A DNA stretch of 33,693 nt from Oscillospiraceae bacterium (GTDB taxonomy: Bacteria; Bacillota; Clostridia; Oscillospirales; Ruminococcaceae), in assembly GCA_029007035.1 (NCBI GenBank), contig JAQXHC010000003.1, positions 1 through 33,693 of the forward strand. The letters run 5' to 3'. This document shows positions 1 through 7,849 of the stretch, one piece after another; positions within the stretch are counted from its first letter, which is position 1, and every line of letters starts with the position of its first letter. Under the pieces are notes generated by a model. That model ran no database searches. It was not told the DNA's origin and saw nothing but the letters and a program-made list of their open reading frames with translations. A program made the translations under genes and the position numbers.

Positions 1-45
1 CAGTATCAGACAAAGCAAAACCGCCGCCGTAAAACCGATTTTCAT
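1..45 (-). CDS. Start of a signal-peptide protein (5' end only)
   Basis: Only the first 15 codons lie in the window: a Met-Lys start followed by a hydrophobic run (Gly-Phe-Thr-Ala-Ala-Val-Leu-Leu-Cys-Leu-Ile-Leu), which looks like the beginning of a signal peptide or membrane anchor. An AAAGGAG ribosome site at 52-58 sits 6-7 bases before the ATG and a good promoter lies further upstream (85-113), so the start is well supported. The rest of the gene is outside the window and its function cannot be judged. Confidence 0.65.
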   Translation of the reverse strand, partial: MKIGFTAAVLLCLIL

Positions 46-84
46 AATGCAGCTCCTTTAATTCAAAAAAACGAAAGCCTTATA

Positions 85-113
85 ATTATACCATATTTTG
101 ATATTTTTTTCAA
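85..113 (-). promoter_or_regulatory. Sigma-A promoter for the leftmost gene
   Basis: On the minus strand a TTGAAA -35 box (113-108) and a perfect TATAAT -10 box (90-85) are separated by 17 bp. The distance to the ATG at 45 gives a short leader containing the AAAGGAG site. Confidence 0.7.
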
Positions 114-244
114 TAGTTTTTAAAAACTTTTTATTTTACATAAATGCGGCATCATTCTGTAAAAAACAGTTTTTCTGAATAATATGTATAATTGTTTTTA
201 TCACTGCACGAATACCGGCTGTGCCGAACCAACAGAACAGTTAA

Positions 245-793
245 TCATCTGCTGTCGGAAATGACATTTATTACCGCGCTGCTGAGTCTGCCGATTGTGT
301 CAAACACTCTTTCATCCTTTTCGTCGCGAAAGCGGTCGTAAAGGTAGTAGCTTCCGTAAAGAATAAAGGTCAGCGCCATATCGCTCATTGGCGAATGTTC
401 AAAATCAGGGCGCAGTGCGGTTATCATGGCGCGTATTTTAGTTTCAAATATCTTGACGAAACGAGTACTGCGGCTGCCCTCAAAGATTATTTTAATCATC
501 TGCTCGTTGGAATGAATCGCTTTTCCCAGCTCCTCCGTAAAAAGCTGTGTGTCGCTGAAAATACAGTCCGGATGTTCAATATTGTTCAATGCCGACTCCA
601 CAACTTCTTCCTCCAGTTTTTCGGAAAGATGATAAATATCGTGGTAGTGAAGATAAAATGTTGCCTTGTTGATTTCGGCAAGCTCAGAAAGCTCCTTAAC
701 TGTAATTTTCTCCAGCGGCTTACGCGCACGCAGCTGTAAAAATGCATTTATAATGCTTCTTCTGGTTTTCTCAACTCTCAAATCCATATTCAT
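245..793 (-). CDS. TetR/AcrR-family transcriptional regulator
   Basis: A 182-residue protein with a TetR-type N-terminal helix-turn-helix: a short helix with VEKTRRSI, then ITVKELSELAEINKATFYLHY, which is the classic recognition helix region (about residues 25-50). The C-terminal part would be the ligand-binding and dimer domain. The frame stays open upstream to a TTG at 850, but a TATAAT box lies at 850-855 on this strand, so the TTG would precede the transcript start; the ATG at 793 (or 787) is more likely even though its ribosome site is weak. It is divergent from glgB, so it may control itself and/or glgB. The ligand is unknown. Confidence 0.85.
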   Translation of the reverse strand: MNMDLRVEKTRRSIINAFLQLRARKPLEKITVKELSELAEINKATFYLHYHDIYHLSEKLEEEVVESALNNIEHPDCIFSDTQLFTEELGKAIHSNEQMIKIIFEGSRSTRFVKIFETKIRAMITALRPDFEHSPMSDMALTFILYGSYYLYDRFRDEKDERVFDTIGRLSSAVINVISDSR

Positions 794-856
794 CCCGGTT
801 ACATAGCAAAACCAAAGCCAATATCCGGTACGCACCTCTCTTCTCAACAATTATAG

Positions 857-880
857 ACAAGTGTCGCATAAACGACTTGT
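857..880. promoter_or_regulatory. Candidate TetR-family operator
   Basis: An imperfect inverted repeat with 6-bp perfect arms ACAAGT and ACTTGT, extending further with a one-base bulge (TCG/CGA), 24 bp overall. It lies directly beside the TATAAT box (850-855) of the regulator gene in the divergent intergenic region. Position and length fit a TetR-family binding site; binding itself is inferred. Confidence 0.45.
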
Positions 881-895
881 GTAAAAAAATGTATG

Positions 896-923
896 TTGAA
901 ATTACGATTCAACGTATTATAAT
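896..923 (+). promoter_or_regulatory. glgB promoter with overlapping inverted repeat
   Basis: TTGAAA (896-901) and TATAAT (918-923) with a 16-bp spacer, about 50 bp before the glgB ATG. The -35 box is embedded in an inverted repeat, GTTGAA at 895-900 and TTCAAC at 908-913, which could be a regulator site. Confidence 0.65.
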
Positions 924-977
924 AAAATTATACACATAAGGCGCGGAATTGTCAAACCGCGCACTGGAGTTGATTTT

Positions 978-2777
978 ATGGATATTTACGGTTTCTACAA
1001 GGGCGAGTGTTTTGAAGCTTATGACTACCTTGGCGCACATCTTTCCAAGGATGGAACTACATTCAGAACATACGCTCCAAACGCGGAGAAAGTTGCGATA
1101 ATAGGTGATTTCAACGACTGGAAGGAAATCCCCATGTTCAAAGCCTCCGACGGGAACTTCTACGAAAGGCATATTGACAACGCAAAAGAGGGTATGCGGT
1201 ACAAGTACCGGATCTATGACAAAAAAGGCGGATTCTGCGACCACTGCGACCCTTACGGCTACGGTATGGAGGTTCGTCCCGGAACCTGCTCGGTTATCCG
1301 CAGCATCGACGGATTCAGATTCCACGACGCCCGCTGGCTGAATGAACGCACCGACTGCCGCGACAAACCGATGAACATTTACGAGGTACATCTTGGTTCA
1401 TGGAGAAAAAAATCCGACTCCGGAGACGGATGGTTCAGCTATTCCGAAATCGCAGATGACCTTATAAACTACGTTATTGAATACGGCTATAATTTCATCG
1501 AACTTATGCCGGTCAGCGAACATCCATCCGATGAATCGTGGGGGTATCAGTGCATCGGCTTTTATGCTCCTACTTCGCGCTATGGCACTCCACTTCAGCT
1601 TATGGAGCTGATTGATAAATGCCACAAAAAAGGCATCGGTGTCATCGCCGATTTCATCCCCGTCCATTTCGCCGTCGACCACTACGGACTAACAGAATAC
1701 GACGGCACAAAGCTCTACGAATATCCCCACGACAGTGTGGGTTATAACGAATGGGGAAGCAGAAATTTCATGCATTCGCGCGGTGAAGTCCGTTCGTTTA
1801 TTCAGTCGGCGGCAAATTACTGGCTAAGTGTATATCACTTCGACGGACTGCGCATGGATGCGATCCGTAACATGATTTACTGGCAGGGCGATGAAAACCG
1901 CGGTGTTAACCGAATGGCGACGGAATTTCTTAAAGAAATGAACAGCGGACTGAAATCGCGCCACCCCTCCGCTATTATCGCTGCGGAAGACTCCACATCA
2001 TATCCGAATGTTACAGCTCCCGTTTTCGCAGGAGGACTTGGCTTCGACTATAAATGGGATCTGGGCTGGATGCATGATACTCTTGAATATTTTCAGACCG
2101 CTCCGGAATATCGCAGCCGCGACTACCACAAGCTGACATTTTCAATGCTGTATTTTTATAACGAAAAATTTATCCTACCCTTCTCCCATGACGAAGTCGT
2201 CCACGGCAAAGCGACAATAACTCAGAAAATGAACGGCGATTATGATATAAAATTCCCCCAGTCAAGAGCATTGTTCATGTATATGATGATTCACCCGGGC
2301 AAAAAGCTCACATTTATGGGCAGCGAATTTGCACAGCTCCGCGAGTGGGACGAAAAGCGTGAGCAGGACTGGGATTTACTGAAATATCCGCTTCACGACT
2401 CATTTCACCGCTACATAAAGGAGCTGAACAGACTCTACCTCAGGCACACCGCGTTCCACTACGACTACGACCCGACCAACTTCGTATGGGAAGACTGTAA
2501 TAATGTTAACAAGTGTGTCTATGCAATCCGGCGGAAAAGCGCAAGCGGCGATATACTCGGAGTTTTCAATTTCTCCGGCAAAAAGCTGAGCGGCTACAGG
2601 CTCAGACTTGAACCCAGTGTAAAAGTCAAACTTCTTCTCGATTCAGACAGTCAGACATACAGCGGCAGCACACCCGACGGAGCAACATTATTCCGCCATT
2701 CTTCAGAGGCACTTACAGTTACCCTGCCGCCTTTCAGCGGTCAGCTTTATCTGATAAAGAAAAAAACGAACAGCTAA
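978..2777 (+). CDS. glgB: 1,4-alpha-glucan branching enzyme (GH13)
   Basis: A 599-residue glycogen branching enzyme that transfers alpha-1,4 glucan segments to form alpha-1,6 branches. The N-terminal part (about residues 10-105) resembles a CBM48 module, followed by a GH13 barrel starting near YEVHLGSWR. The four conserved regions are visible: DFIPVHF, DGLRMDA with the nucleophile Asp near residue 294, AAEDS with the acid Glu near 337, and SHDEVVHGK with the third catalytic Asp near 405. The C-terminal beta domain ends in a hydrophobic strand. The length suits a GlgB lacking the long extra N-terminal domain. A TGGAG ribosome site precedes the ATG. It is followed by a strong terminator, so it is monocistronic here; no other glg genes are nearby. 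Confidence 0.96.
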   Translation: MDIYGFYKGECFEAYDYLGAHLSKDGTTFRTYAPNAEKVAIIGDFNDWKEIPMFKASDGNFYERHIDNAKEGMRYKYRIYDKKGGFCDHCDPYGYGMEVRPGTCSVIRSIDGFRFHDARWLNERTDCRDKPMNIYEVHLGSWRKKSDSGDGWFSYSEIADDLINYVIEYGYNFIELMPVSEHPSDESWGYQCIGFYAPTSRYGTPLQLMELIDKCHKKGIGVIADFIPVHFAVDHYGLTEYDGTKLYEYPHDSVGYNEWGSRNFMHSRGEVRSFIQSAANYWLSVYHFDGLRMDAIRNMIYWQGDENRGVNRMATEFLKEMNSGLKSRHPSAIIAAEDSTSYPNVTAPVFAGGLGFDYKWDLGWMHDTLEYFQTAPEYRSRDYHKLTFSMLYFYNEKFILPFSHDEVVHGKATITQKMNGDYDIKFPQSRALFMYMMIHPGKKLTFMGSEFAQLREWDEKREQDWDLLKYPLHDSFHRYIKELNRLYLRHTAFHYDYDPTNFVWEDCNNVNKCVYAIRRKSASGDILGVFNFSGKKLSGYRLRLEPSVKVKLLLDSDSQTYSGSTPDGATLFRHSSEALTVTLPPFSGQLYLIKKKTNS

Positions 2778-2792
2778 TCAGCATATCAAACG

Positions 2793-2828
2793 AAAAACTC
2801 CGTCACACGAAAAGATGACGGAGTTTTT
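2793..2828. terminator. Bidirectional intrinsic terminator after glgB
   Basis: A perfect 13-bp stem, AAAAACTCCGTCA at 2793-2805 paired with TGACGGAGTTTTT at 2816-2828, with a 10-base loop and T runs on both strands. It ends glgB and can also stop transcription arriving from ybaK. Confidence 0.9.
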
Positions 2829-2918
2829 CAGCCAATACCTCATAATTATTGTAATACGTATACACAGCAGAAATGTAAGGCGTGATTTGTTCGATATTCT
2901 CTTAAAGATTATTTCAAA

Positions 2919-3401
2919 TCATGATACACGAATTATATCCGCAAAGCATCCGTTAATTGAGCGGACCAGCTCAGCAGGCGAAAGCTGAATCTGAGTTCCG
3001 ATTCTTCCTCCGCTTATATAGAAGCTTTTCAGAGACTGTGCGGAATCGTGAACTACCGTAAAAAACTGTTTCTTCATGCCAATCGGAGTACAGCCGCCCC
3101 TTACATATCCGGTCACCTTAGTTATGTCCTTAACTGGAATCAGCTCAGCAGATTTTTCCCCTGCGCTTGCAGCAGCCTTTTTCAAGTCCAGCTCCTCCGC
3201 AACAGGAATAAGAAAGCAGTAATAACTTCCGCTTTTCCCTTTTGCAACGAGAGTCTTAAACGTCTCCTCCGGCGGCTGACCAAGTTTTTCTGCAACGGTT
3301 ATTCCGTCGATGAATTCAGAACACTCATATACTGTAATTTTGTAGTCAATACCTTTTTTATCGAGAAAACGCATTGCGTTTGTTTTCAGTTCCTTGCCCA
3401 T
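2919..3401 (-). CDS. ybaK: Cys-tRNA(Pro) deacylase, YbaK/EbsC family
   Basis: A 160-residue single-domain YbaK protein. Members hydrolyse mischarged Cys-tRNA(Pro), backing up prolyl-tRNA synthetase proofreading. Family marks are FKTLVAKG with the conserved Lys near residue 53, the GGCTPIGMKK block near 105 and SGGRIGTQIQL near 130. Length is typical. A GGAG ribosome site lies about 10 bases before the ATG. It is downstream of the zinc-ribbon gene but separated from it by a terminator. Assignment to YbaK rather than the paralogous ProX/YeaK editing domains rests on these motifs. Confidence 0.9.
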   Translation of the reverse strand: MGKELKTNAMRFLDKKGIDYKITVYECSEFIDGITVAEKLGQPPEETFKTLVAKGKSGSYYCFLIPVAEELDLKKAAASAGEKSAELIPVKDITKVTGYVRGGCTPIGMKKQFFTVVHDSAQSLKSFYISGGRIGTQIQLSPAELVRSINGCFADIIRVS

Positions 3402-3413
3402 AATTCATGCTCC

Positions 3414-3444
3414 AAGAAAAAAGCAGACGTCCTCGGACGCCTGC
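3414..3444 (-). terminator. Intrinsic terminator of the zinc-ribbon gene
   Basis: On the minus strand a GC-rich 10-bp stem (GCAGGCGTCC paired with GGACGTCTGC, one mismatch, 2-base loop at 3433-3434) is followed by a T run. It separates the gene at 3461-4165 from ybaK. Confidence 0.8.
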
Positions 3445-3460
3445 CTATGTATAGTTTCTA

Positions 3461-4165
3461 TCAATAAAGAAGACTTCCGAAACCGCCGTCAAACGGACAG
3501 ATTACCCAGCCCTCGCCCTTAATCTTTACAACAACAAGTTCGATTTCATCAAATTCTTCGTCGTCCTTGTCGCCTTCGATTGAGACTGTGAGTTCAAGCT
3601 TGTAACCCTTCTTGATTTCAACCTTCATATCGAGATCGTCATCATATAAGTCCTCATAATCAGAAAGCTTCTTCTCCTTGATAGCCTTCTTATTATCGAT
3701 CTCATACTTGATCTTTACATTCTTGCCGTATTCATCTTCAAATTCGTCAACAACTTCATCATAAGCATCTTCAAACGCATCGATGCAGTCGTCGTAATCG
3801 CCATCCCACTCATCGCTGTCTTCGATCATATCTTCAGTGAAAATTGCACTAACAATACGCTCGGGATCTTCCTTATTGAAGCCCTTGACAACATTCTTTA
3901 AAGGCTTCTTATAGCCGCCTCCGAAAAGAAGAACGCAAAGAAGAATTACTACGATAACAGCAGCTGCTGCGCCGGCAATCATGATAATGCTGTTCTTGTC
4001 GATATTGGTGCCGGTAACAACCTCATCGCTTGAAGTGATGTTTGAATCCGGAACAGGTGTGTTGCTTACATTTTTTTCCTCAGCAGCAACGGCAGCCTGA
4101 GCCTCATCGCACGAACAAACCGAACCATCGGGAATTTCTTTTCCACAATACTTACAAAAAGCCAT
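3461..4165 (-). CDS. Zinc-ribbon, single-pass membrane protein with acidic exterior domain
   Basis: A 234-residue protein of unknown function. Residues 1-20 form a zinc ribbon (CxxC at 4-7, then CSC near 17-19). A linker leads to one strong transmembrane helix (about residues 60-85, rich in Ile, Val, Ala and Leu), then a very acidic region with many Asp/Glu (about 105-170) and a beta-rich end containing VVKIKGEGW. Zinc-ribbon plus TM plus an extracytoplasmic domain is a recurring architecture in Firmicutes. It has its own promoter (4225-4253), a GGAGG ribosome site and its own terminator, so it is a single-gene unit. Confidence 0.8.
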   Translation of the reverse strand: MAFCKYCGKEIPDGSVCSCDEAQAAVAAEEKNVSNTPVPDSNITSSDEVVTGTNIDKNSIIMIAGAAAAVIVVILLCVLLFGGGYKKPLKNVVKGFNKEDPERIVSAIFTEDMIEDSDEWDGDYDDCIDAFEDAYDEVVDEFEDEYGKNVKIKYEIDNKKAIKEKKLSDYEDLYDDDLDMKVEIKKGYKLELTVSIEGDKDDEEFDEIELVVVKIKGEGWVICPFDGGFGSLLY

Positions 4166-4224
4166 TTACAAAATCCTCCATATAAATCATTTATCGGTAA
4201 ATTAATGAAAACTCACCAAAAAGT

Positions 4225-4253
4225 ATAATATCACATAATTGTCACTTTGTCAA
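4225..4253 (-). promoter_or_regulatory. Sigma-A promoter for the zinc-ribbon gene
   Basis: A perfect TTGACA (4253-4248) and TATTAT (4230-4225) separated by 17 bp on the minus strand, about 60 bp before the ATG at 4165. Confidence 0.75.
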
Positions 4254-4343
4254 GAAAAAGCGGATTTTTTGTTATATATGACAAAAGCGCGGCGATATTA
4301 CCTTTTTTTTACAGAATTTTACCTATTCTGCGCCGATACAAAA

Positions 4344-4898
4344 CTATGAAAAAACAAAGTACATAACCGAAGCGACGAAAACCGGAGCTGCTTCAGAACA
4401 GCCTTCAAGAACTGCCGTGAGCAATGCCGCTGATATCAGAATCTGCACAGTTTTCATACAGCAGAGTGCTTTACGCGAGCCTGCGGTTAACAGGATAATA
4501 AGACTACCGCCGTCAAGTGAGCTGTAAGGAAGCAGATTGAATGCCGCCGCTCCGATACTGAGCATGAACACCTCGCCGAAACAGCCGTATGCCCCCAGAA
4601 CCGCCGATAAAAAAAGATTTGACATCGGACCTGACAAAAGTATTAGCGCTTCTTCACCCAAAGACAAGAGCTTTGAAGACTGCGGTTCCATTTTGATTCC
4701 TGCGGCAAAAAAGGTAATGCTTCGCATTCTGCCGCCGCAGATATAAAGAGCCATCGCGTGCCCAAGCTCATGAACAGCACACACCGCTGCAATTGCTTTC
4801 AGTGTCTCCGCCGTTCCGAAGATTGCTGCAAGTGCAGATATCATAAGGAATGAAAAATCGATTTTTACCGATATACCGCATATTTTAAACTCAGTCAC
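4344..4898 (-). CDS. M50 (site-2) membrane metalloprotease, SpoIVFB-like
   Basis: With the GTG start at 4898 the protein is 184 residues. It has several hydrophobic helices, the zinc motif HELGH at residues 43-47 and the second S2P motif LLPYSSLDGG, where the Asp of LDGG is the third metal ligand. This fits a minimal intramembrane protease such as the SpoIVFB group. The GTG overlaps the TGA of the preceding 78-aa gene by four bases (GTGA), which implies translational coupling; the reading frame runs further upstream but through that gene. It is the last gene of the cwlD operon. No clear terminator follows it. A sporulation role is suggested by the neighbour cwlD but not shown. Confidence 0.85.
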   Translation of the reverse strand: MTEFKICGISVKIDFSFLMISALAAIFGTAETLKAIAAVCAVHELGHAMALYICGGRMRSITFFAAGIKMEPQSSKLLSLGEEALILLSGPMSNLFLSAVLGAYGCFGEVFMLSIGAAAFNLLPYSSLDGGSLIILLTAGSRKALCCMKTVQILISAALLTAVLEGCSEAAPVFVASVMYFVFS

Positions 4899-5131
4899 AA
4901 CGAAGAAAGCAGATCGATCGGATTTGGAAACAGCTCCGATGAATTCTGCGAAAACCGCTTGATCATCCCGAAAAGTTCTCCGCACAGTTCCGGATAAGTC
5001 AGATTCAGAATCGCAAGTCCCAGTACAGCGGTAATACACACAACCGCCTGCATAGCGATAACATCGTCATATTTCTGCCGCTTTGCCGCCGGCGAATCTG
5101 CACGAATTATATACTCATCTGTTTCGTCCAT
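4895..5131 (-). CDS. Small single-pass membrane protein downstream of cwlD
   Basis: A 78-residue protein that I do not recognise. It begins with a charged segment (Asp/Glu then Lys/Arg, residues 1-27), has one hydrophobic helix at about 28-50 and a short polar tail ending in PIDLLSSL. The ATG at 5131 is chosen because a perfect GAGGTGA ribosome site sits just before it; the longer open frame up to 5269 lies inside cwlD. Its start is 20 bases after the cwlD stop and its end overlaps the M50 gene, so the three form one transcription unit. Confidence 0.75.
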   Translation of the reverse strand: MDETDEYIIRADSPAAKRQKYDDVIAMQAVVCITAVLGLAILNLTYPELCGELFGMIKRFSQNSSELFPNPIDLLSSL

Positions 5132-5151
5132 AAAAGTCACCTCGTATTTTC

Positions 5152-5718
5152 TTATCTGACCGATGAAACAAATTCGTTTATGCCCGAATACAATGTAAAC
5201 GCGACCTTTCCACGGTATTCCTCGGTGTTCAGCAAAGCAGCCTCGTCGGGATTCGACAGGAATCCGCATTCTGCCATGACTGTAGGATTTTCGCTGTAAT
5301 AGCAGAGAAACAGTTCCTTACCGCAAAGCTTTATTTCCCGGTCATTCTCAGGCTGTAAATATTCAACAAACTTATTCTGGAGCTTCCGTGCAAGTGCTTC
5401 GCTTTCCTCGTTTGTGTCGGAATAAAACATCTGCGCGCCGCTGTAACGCGAGTCGGTAAACTGATTCTGGTGAATTGATATGCACACAGCATTAGTGTGC
5501 TCATTGAAAATCGCAAGACGGTTATCCATATCGGAGCTTTTCTGATTTGCTATTCCCTCAATGCCCTTATCGTGTATCGACGTATCCGTATCGCGGGTAA
5601 CCTCTACCTTATAGCCGCTTATTTCAAGCATATCCCTTACGCGCAGAAGTATATCAAGATTGATACCCTTTTCTGGAACTCCGTCAGCTGACGAACATCC
5701 GCCATCCATTCCGCCGTG
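5152..5718 (-). CDS. cwlD: cwlD, 3' part (interrupted by the mobile element)
   Basis: The downstream 188 residues of an N-acetylmuramoyl-L-alanine amidase (Amidase_3). The frame starts at the recombination point with HGGMDGG, whose His is a zinc ligand. Further marks are SIHQNQF (second His) and AECGFLSNP (catalytic Glu). The DMDNRLAIFNEH and YSGAQMFY segments match the CwlD subgroup, which makes muramic-lactam in spore cortex. There is no ribosome site before the first ATG (5709), so this half is probably not made as a working enzyme. Joined to the 5' half (12764-12928) it gives an in-frame protein of 243 residues, close to the usual CwlD length. See the mobile element entry. Confidence 0.88.
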   Translation of the reverse strand, partial: HGGMDGGCSSADGVPEKGINLDILLRVRDMLEISGYKVEVTRDTDTSIHDKGIEGIANQKSSDMDNRLAIFNEHTNAVCISIHQNQFTDSRYSGAQMFYSDTNEESEALARKLQNKFVEYLQPENDREIKLCGKELFLCYYSENPTVMAECGFLSNPDEAALLNTEEYRGKVAFTLYSGINEFVSSVR

Positions 5719-5740
5719 TGGTGCGTATGTCTTAACTGTA
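5717..5740. other. Attachment site, recombinase-side junction
   Basis: The cwlD sequence ends at the TG core (5717-5718). Inside the element follow TGGT and the arm GCGTATGT (5723-5730), then an outer segment weakly matching the outer segment at the other end. The recombinase stop codon is only 37 bp away, the usual layout for serine integrases. Confidence 0.85.
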
Positions 5741-5754
5741 GTTTTTGCTTATTA

Positions 5755-7332
5755 CTATATTTTCCAATCAATGGTAATCTTGCGGTCTTTACCTGCCTCG
5801 TATTCACCTATGTAAACAGTATCTATAAAGTCATCAACTATTTCTCTGGTCAGCTTGTCAACATAAAGGTACTTGTCAATAATAGCCTTTTTGTCGGCTT
5901 CCTCTGACTTAATACTTTCAATGTGTGCAATCTGCCCCTGTATGTTTTCACACTTGGCTTTCAATTCTGCTATGGTGTCGGTAAACTTATTACTAATAAT
6001 CTTGTACTGCTCCGCAGAAATTGTGCCGTCAAGGTAATCTTCATACATTTTTGTAACCTTGTTTTCTTTATCTGCAATCTGCTCTTTATATAAATTTATT
6101 GTACCTGTCAAGGTATCAATTTTTTCTTGGTGCTTGTCAAGTAACGTTAATTTGTTTGTATAACAAAACTGTCTTATGTGGGTGTTAATCTGCTGTACCA
6201 AAAAGGCTTCAAGCTGCATACCGCTTATTGATTTTGTGTTAGCACAATTCATAGCACCTATCTTGTATGTACCACATTGCAAGCCGTAGTATTGTATGGT
6301 TCTTTTCTTGTTATAGTACACGTTGCGCTTCATCGGCTTGCCACATACCGCACACTTGACTTTACCTGCAAGCGGTGACAATGTTTGTGTAATCGTATCT
6401 ACACGCACACGCCCTTGTAAACGCTCCTGCACTTTCTGCCACGTCAACGGGTCAATAATTGCCTCGTGTGTGTCGGGTACTCTTATCCACTCGCTCTCAT
6501 TAACTCGTTTCTTCTTGTGGTTCTTGTAACTGACATTATGTGACTTGCCCTGTACAAGTGTACCTGTGTATGTCTCGTTGCGTATCATAGTAAAGATAGT
6601 CGAATGTGTCCACAAACCTTTACTGTGACTGTCTTGCACATTAGCATTATAAAACTTGCTGCCGCACATCTGCTTGTATAGTGTCGGGCTTGGTATGCCT
6701 CGACTGTTCAATTCAATCACAATTGCCCTGTAGCCGTTTCCCTGTGCATATAGGTCAAATATCAATCTGACATTCTCAGCAGCCACAGGGTCAATAACTA
6801 AATGGTTCTTGTTCTTGGGGTCAACGGCATACCCATACGGTGCAAAACTGCCTGTAAACTGTCCCTGCTCTCGCTTGTGCTGTAATACGCTTTTTATCTT
6901 CTTGCTTGTGTCCTCGCAGTACCACTCACTTGTTAAAGCTAATATTTGGCTCTGCTTCTTGGTGTTTTCATCGTCCGTGTCAATGTGGTCAATAACACTT
7001 TTAAATCTAACGCCCCACTCTAAAAACTTGTCGTGTATGTAATGGTTGACAACTTCATTATCTCTTGCAAAACGGTCTTGGTGTTTGCATAACACAAGGT
7101 TTACACGTCCACTTTCACAATCGGCAATCATTCTGTTAAACTCTGGTCTGCTGCTGTCTGTACCGCTGTAATCTTCATCATTGTAAATATCGTATATCTC
7201 CCAGTTACGCTCACGGCAAAAGTCTTTAAGTAATGACTTCTGGTTCTGTATACTCTCGCTTTCATCTCCCTTGTATTTCTTGTTCCTGTCCTCGTCCGAC
7301 AGTCTGACATAAATTGCTACACTAATACTCAT
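5755..7332 (-). CDS. Large serine recombinase (integrase/excisionase)
   Basis: A 525-residue large serine recombinase that should catalyse integration and excision of the element. The resolvase domain covers residues 3-150 with nucleophile Ser12 in YVRLSDE and the Arg-rich DRFARDN segment near 85. The Recombinase domain (about 165-290) includes YGYAVDPKNKNHLVIDP, then a zinc ribbon (CAVCGKP through GAMNC, about 330-370), followed by a long coiled coil (about 400-480) and a DNA-binding tail. An AAAGGAG site precedes the ATG. It has its own promoter (7394-7422) overlapped by an inverted repeat. No terminator lies between its stop and the cwlD 3' part, so its transcript can run into the cwlD operon. 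Confidence 0.95.
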   Translation of the reverse strand: MSISVAIYVRLSDEDRNKKYKGDESESIQNQKSLLKDFCRERNWEIYDIYNDEDYSGTDSSRPEFNRMIADCESGRVNLVLCKHQDRFARDNEVVNHYIHDKFLEWGVRFKSVIDHIDTDDENTKKQSQILALTSEWYCEDTSKKIKSVLQHKREQGQFTGSFAPYGYAVDPKNKNHLVIDPVAAENVRLIFDLYAQGNGYRAIVIELNSRGIPSPTLYKQMCGSKFYNANVQDSHSKGLWTHSTIFTMIRNETYTGTLVQGKSHNVSYKNHKKKRVNESEWIRVPDTHEAIIDPLTWQKVQERLQGRVRVDTITQTLSPLAGKVKCAVCGKPMKRNVYYNKKRTIQYYGLQCGTYKIGAMNCANTKSISGMQLEAFLVQQINTHIRQFCYTNKLTLLDKHQEKIDTLTGTINLYKEQIADKENKVTKMYEDYLDGTISAEQYKIISNKFTDTIAELKAKCENIQGQIAHIESIKSEEADKKAIIDKYLYVDKLTREIVDDFIDTVYIGEYEAGKDRKITIDWKI

Positions 7333-7366
7333 ATCTTTGTTACTCCTTTACGGTAATAAACAAAAT

Positions 7367-7422
7367 ATGGTATAGTTATCTAAATACAAGATAATTATAC
7401 CATACTCGTTTTTAATATTCAA
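7367..7422 (-). promoter_or_regulatory. Recombinase promoter with overlapping operator-like repeat
   Basis: On the minus strand TTGAAT (7422-7417) and a perfect TATAAT (7399-7394) are 17 bp apart. The -10 box lies inside a 15-bp inverted repeat (7367-7381 against 7389-7403, one mismatch, 7-bp centre). A repressor bound there would block the recombinase promoter. The binding protein is unknown; the 65-aa protein of the element is a candidate. Confidence 0.75.
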
Positions 7423-7437
7423 GTTTTTGTTTATTCT

Positions 7438-7566
7438 TTATTTACTGGCGGTTACCTGCTCCAACTTCCTGTTAATCATTTTTTCTACTGCCTGTGTAAC
7501 TGCCGTTGCTCTATCCTCGGCGGTCTTGGTCTTATAATTGTTTTCTGCAATTAAATTCATTTTCAT
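7438..7566 (-). CDS. Small 42-aa protein of the element
   Basis: A 42-residue basic, helix-prone peptide beginning MKMNLIAENNYK and ending EQVTASK. A perfect AAAGGAG ribosome site is placed about 9 bases before the ATG, and a promoter-like sequence with a palindrome lies upstream (7631-7670). It ends just before the recombinase promoter. I recognise no family. Its place next to the recombinase would suit a recombination directionality factor or a regulator, but that is only positional inference. Confidence 0.6.
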   Translation of the reverse strand: MKMNLIAENNYKTKTAEDRATAVTQAVEKMINRKLEQVTASK

Positions 7567-7630
7567 TGTGTGTATCTCCTTTGCGGTCTGTTGTTAATGT
7601 TTATGTGTGTGTTGGTGGATGTATTCATAA

Positions 7631-7670
7631 CTATACTAATTTAGTATAGCTTCAAGATAAAAGATTACAA
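7631..7670 (-). promoter_or_regulatory. Promoter with a 19-bp palindrome for the 42-aa gene
   Basis: TTGTAA (7670-7665) and TATACT (7648-7643) are 16 bp apart on the minus strand. The -10 box is part of a palindrome at 7631-7649 (CTATACTAA centre TTAGTATAG) that is perfect except at the middle base, so repression at this promoter is plausible. Confidence 0.5.
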
Positions 7671-7849
7671 AACGCTTTCAGCAAAGTATTGCCTAATAAG
7701 TTCAAGCGTTCAGCAATACAACTCTAAAGTTATACTCATATCTAATAATATATTATATTATCTAATAACCCATATTCAGTTATTTTTATTTTTTCAAATT
7801 GCCCTCAAATAACGTAGCTATGGGCAAAACTGACATTTTACAAAAATGC

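Noticed and set aside
794..850. TTG start at 850 for the TetR gene
   Set aside because: A TATAAT box at 850-855 puts the transcript start downstream of the TTG, and the extra residues do not fit the family N-terminus.
5709..5709. Independent amidase gene starting at the ATG of MDGG
   Set aside because: No ribosome site; the preceding codons continue the Amidase_3 motif to the recombination core, showing it is the 3' part of cwlD.
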